The position numbers and the translations under genes were made by a program. Shown here in pieces: positions 57,957 to 64,000 of a stretch of 64,000 nt of DNA. The notes below the pieces were generated by a model. It was not told the origin of the DNA. It saw nothing but the letters and a program-made list of their open reading frames with translations, and made no database searches. Where the stretch lies: assembly GCA_021014325.1 (NCBI GenBank), contig CM037462.1, positions 15,768,135-15,832,134 of the forward strand. The letters are read 5' to 3'. Numbering within the stretch: the stretch's first letter is position 1; every line of letters begins with the position of its first letter. This DNA comes from Plazaster borealis. Taxonomy: Eukaryota > Echinodermata > Asteroidea > Forcipulatida > Labidiasteridae.

Positions 57957-58300
57957 CAATAGAAGGAGATAACAATGGAGATAACAATAGAAGGAGATAC
58001 CAATAGAAGGAGATACCAATAGAAGGAGATACCAATAGAAGGAGATACCAATAGAAGGAGGTACCAATAGAAGGAGATACCAGTAGAAGGAGATACCAAT
58101 AGAAAGAGATACCAATAGAAGGAGATACCAATAGTAGGAGATACCAGTAGAAGGAGATACCATAGAAGGAGTAGGAGATACCAATAGAAGGAGATACCAA
58201 TAGAAGGATATACCAATAGAAGGAGATACCAATATAGTAGGCGATACCAATAGAAGGAGATAACAATAGAAAGAGATACCAATAGTAGAAGGAGATACCA
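57957..58300. repeat. 16-bp minisatellite, about 21 units
   Basis: Unit AGAAGGAGATACCAAT with few variants. Because no stop arises in any minus-strand frame, three overlapping frames of 108-154 codons (Leu/Tyr/Ser-rich) appear. None is a gene. Confidence 0.95.
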
Positions 58301-58868
58301 CCTTGGTAGAGCGACACTAATGGGGGCGTCCGTGGCAGCTGTACCATAATTGCTTCTGGATTCGTGTATACCACATTATTGACCAAAGTTGACCTTGATT
58401 GGTTACCTTACAATACACCGGCTTATCTCACCATACATTACAACCGGTGTGTACAACAAATACACAATTTCTCCGCACACGGCCCTTCCTCTGTGGCGTT
58501 TTAGTGGCAATCCAACATCACGACGTGCGTGTGTCCTGACATTTTGGACACGACTTGTATAGACATTGTATTGTAATCAAAGCCTCGGAAACAAACGAAT
58601 AAAGCAAGCGAAAATAAACAGCAGGCGACTAAAATACAGACGGACATGTTTGAAGACAAACATTATACTTGCACATCTGATACATCCAAGTAGTAGACAT
58701 TGATTTTCAAGCAGTAATGAAACAGAGAGAAGAGCTAACTAAAGGTCAAAAGAAGACGATAACCAAAGACAAAACAAAATTAAAAACATCGACTTTGTGT
58801 TAATACTTATAGAGCGAGCTGAGCAAATTGTAATGTCCTTTCTTTTCTTTCTGTGTGTTGTAAGCGTA

Positions 58869-59064
58869 CACTGCAAAAACTGGGGTGTTAAAATTGACAC
58901 CATGGGTGTTGTCACATACAGATACCGAAGAGAGAATCAAAATTAACATCTTTTAGGGTGTTAAAATAACACCAATGTAATTGTTTTTGCAGAAATTAGT
59001 GTTATTTTAACACCATATGGTGTAAATTTTGATTTATTTATTTATTTATTTATTTATTTATTTT

Positions 59065-59095
<31 letters not shown>

Positions 59096-59166
59096 TTTAT
59101 TATTATTATTATTTTTTATTTTTTTATTTTTTTATTTTTTTATTTATTTATTTTTTATTTTTTATT

Positions 59167-59197
<31 letters not shown>

Positions 59198-59283
59198 TTT
59201 TTTTTTTTTTTTTTGGGGGGGGGGGTATATAATATGTGACAACACCCATGGTGTCAATTTTAACACCCCCAGTTTTTGCAGTG
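58869..59283. mobile_element. Family B element, copy 2, expanded by (ATTT)n
   Basis: Termini CACTGCAAAAACTGGGGTGT and CCCCAGTTTTTGCAGTG, flanked by TA. Interior CACCATGGGTGTTGTCACAT is present at both ends. An ATTT array of about 175 bp and a run of T then G occupy 59030-59226. Confidence 0.88.
59030..59226 (+). repeat. (ATTT)n microsatellite ending in poly-T/poly-G
   Basis: ATTT repeats with ATT interruptions, then about 17 T and about 11 G. It sits inside the family B element. A Phe/Ile/Tyr open frame here is an artefact. Confidence 0.95.
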
Positions 59284-59587
59284 TATCTTGCCAGAAAGTA
59301 TATTTGTGCTCCTTGTAGCCAAGTCTTCATATCGATTTTACTTTGGTTGCCTTTTTACAAGTAAATTTAGACCTGCAAGGTATTTTTTGTCATGTGTTAA
59401 TAATGGTACACTTTAATTCGATTTTTTGGGGGGATAGTATCGACAGTATGCTGGAAAAGTAGATCAAAGGGCACGATTTCTTTATACGTGGAGAAAATAA
59501 CAGCCACTTTTTACATAAAAATGTCTAAACTCAGCCGACAGAGTGAAAATTGTCACCACTGCAGGTAAACTGTGAACAAATTGACGG

Positions 59588-59776
59588 CTTAATTCAGGTT
59601 GGCTCAAGGGTTTCTTTTCCTGCCTTTCACCTCGGTGGACCCCGGTTCAAATCCCTGACCACATGGCATGTGGATTGGGTTTTTCAGTCCCTACCTGATT
59701 GCATAGGTTTTCCCCCATTTGGGGGTATTCCTCCCACATCTAAAACTGAAAATTCTTCATCTTCTTCTTTACACAG
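59588..59776 (+). mobile_element. SINE-a, copy 3
   Basis: Head with GGTTGGCTCAAGGG and B-box GGTTCAAATCCC, then GGGTTTTTCAGTCCCTACCT, GGTTTTCCC, GGTATTCCTCCCACATCT, AAAACTGAAAATTC. Forward orientation. Confidence 0.85.
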
Positions 59777-59983
59777 GTATCTTCGGGCCTACAGGTTACA
59801 GTGCCGGTCACTTTTTTAGGGTCCCTCAGGTATCTATCTTCTAGAAAGATGAAACATGTATTATATAACACAGAAGACGAGAAGAGAATACTGTTTGAAA
59901 CGTTGAGACCACACCGGCTCTTTTCAGAGCCAACACTCCTCCCAAAGAGATTTTACACATGGTTGTACCCGCAAGTTTACTTC

Positions 59984-60365
59984 TTAAAGGCACTGAACAC
60001 GTTTGGAAATTGTCAAAGACCAATGTTCTCACTTGGTGTATCCCAACATATGCATAAAATAACAAGCCTGTGAAAATTTGGGCTCAATATTGGTCATCGA
60101 AGTTGCAAGAAAATGATGACAGAAACACCCTTGTTGTACAAATTTGTGTGCTTTCAGATATAGGAATAAAAACTTCTTGCAAGAAAGAAGTTTTTATTAT
60201 TTTAGTGAGAAATTACCTCTTTCTCAAAAACAACGTTACTTCAGAGGGAGTCGTTTCCTACAATGTTTTATACAATCAACAGCTCTGCGTTGCTTGTTAC
60301 CAAGTAAGTTTTTATGCTAATATTATTTGTTTTGAGTCATTACCAAACGTGTACGATACCTTTAA
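59984..60365 (+). mobile_element. TTAA-1 family element
   Basis: Complete, TTAA at both ends. The central palindrome is interrupted by a 4-bp GAAA duplication (TTGCAAGAAAGAAG). Confidence 0.92.
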
Positions 60366-63300
60366 CACACAGTTTGTCAATTGAGAATATAAAACATACA
60401 TTTTATATAACACACAGTTTGTTAATCGAGAATATTCCATACTGAGAAAGCAGAAATGAGTAAATAATTGATGTTAAAAAAGGGTATGTATGCAATTCAT
60501 GGCATCATTGATGATGCTGGAGTGGGGAAACACAGATTAGTAGAACTGGCTGCTCCGTTCTCACACCATACCTCAAGGATGCATCCAGGAGAAACAATCT
60601 CAACATAATCGTCTTGTAAATAGAGTGATCACTCGCTAGGTGCCACACTTCTGTAAGGTCGGGATGCATGGATCAGATCAGGAATTTTTAAAGGCTAATT
60701 TATGTCACCTTGTCAATTTTGATGGGACACCCAGTGCAATTCACCTTCTGATTAAAATGTGTGGCTAGGATCTCTTTACCATGGCAAAGAACGTGTTGAT
60801 GTCATGGCGAATAGGACAACAGTCAAACAGTTAACGCTACAGGACAAGTTCGAAGTGACAAACAAGTGGCCATGAACTGATGAGGCAATAGACTATGCAA
60901 GTCTAGCGCATATCGAAAACGGGAAAAAAACTCGAACGAAGACTATTTTTTTCTATGAAATCAAATCTTCTTTTTAAACCTACACTTATACCCATAGCAA
61001 GTTGTTATAAAATTATTTTAATTTGTTTTGTATAATAAAATAATTTGTTCAAATTAACATTGAAACAAGATTAAAACTTGGGAGGAGGATGCGTATTGAT
61101 AGAAACCCCATTTGCCAATTATGCCCGAATGTGCGCATCTATTACATAGGTTTAATGACAACATGATCGTCAGTTGGGCAAAATTCTTAATTTTGTACAA
61201 GTAAACGGAAACGGAGGTCAAGTTTTATTCTCAGGTTTTCTTCGTTATTTTGTTGCATTGATTTTACTTTTATATTGTTAATCACTTAGGATTACATTCC
61301 CAACAACATATATAATTTTCATAGCCATAAACTTTGTTAAACTAAAATAATTGACAAAACAAAACCTAGCCCACGTAAAACTCCATTAATGGTTGAGACC
61401 ACAATGGTCCCGGAAGTTCAAAATTAATATGCGCGAGACTTGCAGTCTATTGGGCAGCGTCGCAGCTACATCGCATCTCTATGTCATTTGCCGATCGGTG
61501 TCTGTTTGGGTGTCTCTGGGCGTACACTCATATTCGGTACCTTATGGAGACCGAGGACAAAACCTAAAAAGGAAAACAAAAGGTCTCCCTAATATGGAAA
61601 TTCTAAAGACCAGGGTGCTTCGCAAGGAATTTTGTGTACAAAGTCTATGGTAAGATGTTAAGTACAGGGACAAAGGAAAGAACAATAGAAGTCTCCACTG
61701 GGATGCATTGTTGAGAATGTCTGTCTCATTCTGGGCTTACGCACGGGCTCCTGTGGGTTTTTTAACACAGTGGAACAATGGACCCCACAAAGTTTGTCTT
61801 TGTTCAACTTGGACCAGACAGAGCAATTCTTAAGAAAAGGGAATAATAGAACTACAATAGCAGGACCCCACAAACCCGATCCGTAAGGTTGTGTGTGTAC
61901 TTGAGGCATTCAAACTGAGGACTTATAGCAAAGGGGACAATAGGTTCACGATTGCTATCACAAAGGGGAAAAAAACTGGGGTACACTTTTTGTCAGGAAA
62001 AGTTGAACAAAGGAGGGTCTGCGATTGGCGGCCATTACACACTTGTTGGTGTCTGTATGTAGACACTCCTCTCTGCATTCAAAAACACATGATTAAAAAC
62101 ACACACAAGATTTATTGTCATTTATGATACCTTACTGTTTTATTAATTTACTTAAAATTAGCCTTAACTTAGTGAATAATCTTAGTTAACTTACTTACTT
62201 AATCCGATATCCTTTAACTTACTTAGTACATTATTCCTAGTTTAATAATACTTACAAATACATGTGCATAATATCTTAATAGTAGGATATCGTTAATTAC
62301 CTTGTATAATATAATCCTTAGCCTAAAAAATAGCAGTTTTATTACAATATGGTGGCCCCAGATTAATTTATTCACACAAAATATTTAACTTAGCAAAAAA
62401 TATCATCAACATCAAAATACAAAAATTTATGCATGAAAAATAAAAAAAGTTTGACAAGACAGAAGACAAGATGGTCATTTTTAATGACCGACATGTTGAT
62501 GATGACTAAAATTGATGCCACATATTAATACTATTTCATTTCTGGAAGTCCCTTACACTTAAAATTGGACTTTGTTGCATAATAAAATTGGGGGAAACAT
62601 AGTAACAATAATGTATCCGAAAGCACACTCGATTTAACTGGACATTTTTTCAAGAAAAAAAAAAGTCTACCTATGCGAGTAAATGATGTGAACATTACAA
62701 AATGAATTAAAGACTTATTGTCTTTCGTAACTTTGGAATCATTGTTCTTTTTCATCAAAATATTATGTCAAACTGCAGGGAGAAATAATTATTATTAAGA
62801 ATCCAGTACTTTAATTACAGCTGAGGTAATTAACAAGCTCAACATCCCACCTCACATCTTACCACAATAGAAATCCTAAAATAGGTTATGTGACAGTCGA
62901 AATTACATGTAGTAACATAAACTCAATTCAAAATTTGTCCAGAATAAGATATTTGTGTCAACTTAAACAAATAACATTACAAAATATGTATCATTATCAG
63001 ACTGGATAATCTGTAGTAAAAAACAAAACAAAAAACAAAAAAAAACGATTCATATTCGGTTCATAGCCCAAAATATCAGAAATATCATTCGACAGATTTG
63101 ATTCGAACGAGTCTGCCGTAGACTGAGCAGTATGTTTAGTACAGGTGTGAAGTGTCACTTTAAAATGCAATTTCGTCACTTTCAAAATTGTCAAAATGGA
63201 GAAATCCCCCCGGCTCTTCTATTAACAATTCAGTGACTAACGTTTGGATTGAGGAATTTGAAAAAGAATCACACACAATGTAGATTTTTGTTTTTTAAAG

Positions 63301-63750
63301 ACACCATAGATTCATAAACACACACACGCACAATACAGTTGGACTGTGATCTTAGATGTGACACTGTACCGCAAATCTGACTAATTCAGGATTTGTCGAT
63401 AATATCTTGGATTTACACATAAACTCAACGACGTGCACAAATAATAAGATTCTCTCGAAAGCCAGTTAGTCCTGAAAATCTAGCGAAATTGATTGAGGGG
63501 TTATTAGGAGTTGTGGTTTTTTTCCCCTTGAATACTACAGGGACATTTCAATCAGGGGGGATTGGTTTAAATATTCCACATTAAAACGGTTGGTGAGACT
63601 TATATTGAATGCATTAAAAGACTATTCCAAGAACTGTGGATGATGATCTCTGTCAATGCTTGATCCTTGAGGTCAGGGGAAGCATAACTGATCATGTTCG
63701 TCTCACAGGGTTAGAAATTAACACCGAGGGCAGTACTCTTAGCGTTGGGC
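60366..63750. other. Longest mostly unique block
   Basis: No named gene or repeat family. A frame at 61393-61653 (+) ends at ATG|GTAAGA, a donor-like site, but its composition is not convincing. The region 62.1-63.1 kb is strongly AT-rich. Confidence 0.4.
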
Positions 63751-63951
63751 CAGAGCCGTATATTGAGAGAGTTGCGACAACTTGCGATTAGAAGCCATTT
63801 TTTCTCCAAAAAATGCATTGGCGAATACAGGGTGCCAGACTAGTCTGCCCATTGAGTTGTACTGCATTTTGGAACAAAATGGCGTCCAGCAACCACGTGA
63901 CCGGAGAAAGCTGGTCCCTCCATGTCGCAACTCTCTCAATACACAGCTCTG
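63751..63951 (+). mobile_element. Family I inverted-repeat element, complete
   Basis: Left CAGAGCCGTATATTGAGAGA then GTTGCGACA. Right TGTCGCAACTCTCTCAAT then ACACAGCTCTG. 201 bp. A minus-strand frame of 80 codons crosses it but lacks support. Confidence 0.88.
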
Positions 63952-64000
63952 CCTTGGGCCAATAAAATCACGACCGGCCAAGCCCAGTGGTCTTGTGTTT

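Noticed and set aside
57897..58386. Minus-strand frames of 108-154 codons, hydrophobic
   Set aside because: A 16-bp minisatellite leaves all three frames open.
59029..59232. Frame rich in Ile, Tyr and Phe
   Set aside because: Translation of the ATTT microsatellite.
61393..61653. 86-codon frame ending near a GTAAGA donor
   Set aside because: Composition not convincing, several possible starts, no acceptor and no recognisable motif.

Overview
This is a stretch of animal nuclear DNA that is poor in genes and rich in repeats. The organism is probably an echinoderm, most likely a sea star. I base that on the interspersed repeat families, which resemble ones I associate with asteroid genomes, and on an intron-containing gene style. 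No database was searched, so the taxon is an inference.

Conventional genes are few. One gene is clear: a DIRAS-type Ras-family GTPase on the minus strand (2406-3002), with its whole coding sequence in one exon and a 3' splice site just upstream, so the 5' UTR is interrupted by an intron. A tRNA-Arg with anticodon CCG lies at 29249-29321. It is divergent from a probable first coding exon (28780-29073, minus) that I cannot name but that has an in-frame upstream stop, a good start context and a strong phase-0 splice donor. A second, weaker candidate exon lies at 54048-54167 (minus). Nothing else reads as a gene. The longest open frames are tandem-repeat artefacts.

Most recognisable structure is non-autonomous mobile DNA. 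I count 28 copies of TTAA-flanked inverted-repeat elements of roughly 340-430 bp (longer where they carry insertions), covering about 11 kb. They fall into five families (called TTAA-1 to TTAA-5 here). The families differ over most of their length. They share the end TTAA-AGG, a sub-terminal GGTAA, an internal box around CTGTGAAAATTT followed by GAGAAAAT, and usually a central palindrome whose sequence changes between families. Four pairs are joined head to tail through one shared TTAA. One copy sits at a clear TTAA duplication inside another element. I infer piggyBac-like mobilisation, but no transposase is visible.

Other mobile DNA includes TA-flanked elements built on ACACC/GGTGT repeats, elements made of GGGTCA/TGACCC motifs, several one- or two-copy inverted-repeat elements, three copies of one tRNA-headed SINE family, two copies of another, an inverted-repeat element carrying a tRNA-like sequence, and a decayed 3' end of a non-LTR retrotransposon reverse-transcriptase ORF. 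Many are nested, so insertion order can be read off.

Layout: 1-3.6 kb holds one TTAA element, the DIRAS exon and an intronic repeat nest. From 4 to 13 kb there is mostly unique DNA with local duplications. From 13 to 25 kb there are minisatellites and nested elements. From 25 to 31 kb there are duplications, the unnamed exon and the tRNA. From 31 to 38 kb there are dense elements, a 42-bp perfect palindrome and one half of a 0.7-kb duplication. From 38 to 57 kb there is mixed unique DNA and elements, with the second half of that duplication at 56.1 kb. From 57 to 64 kb there are minisatellites, a large ATTT expansion inside an element, and then mostly unique DNA.
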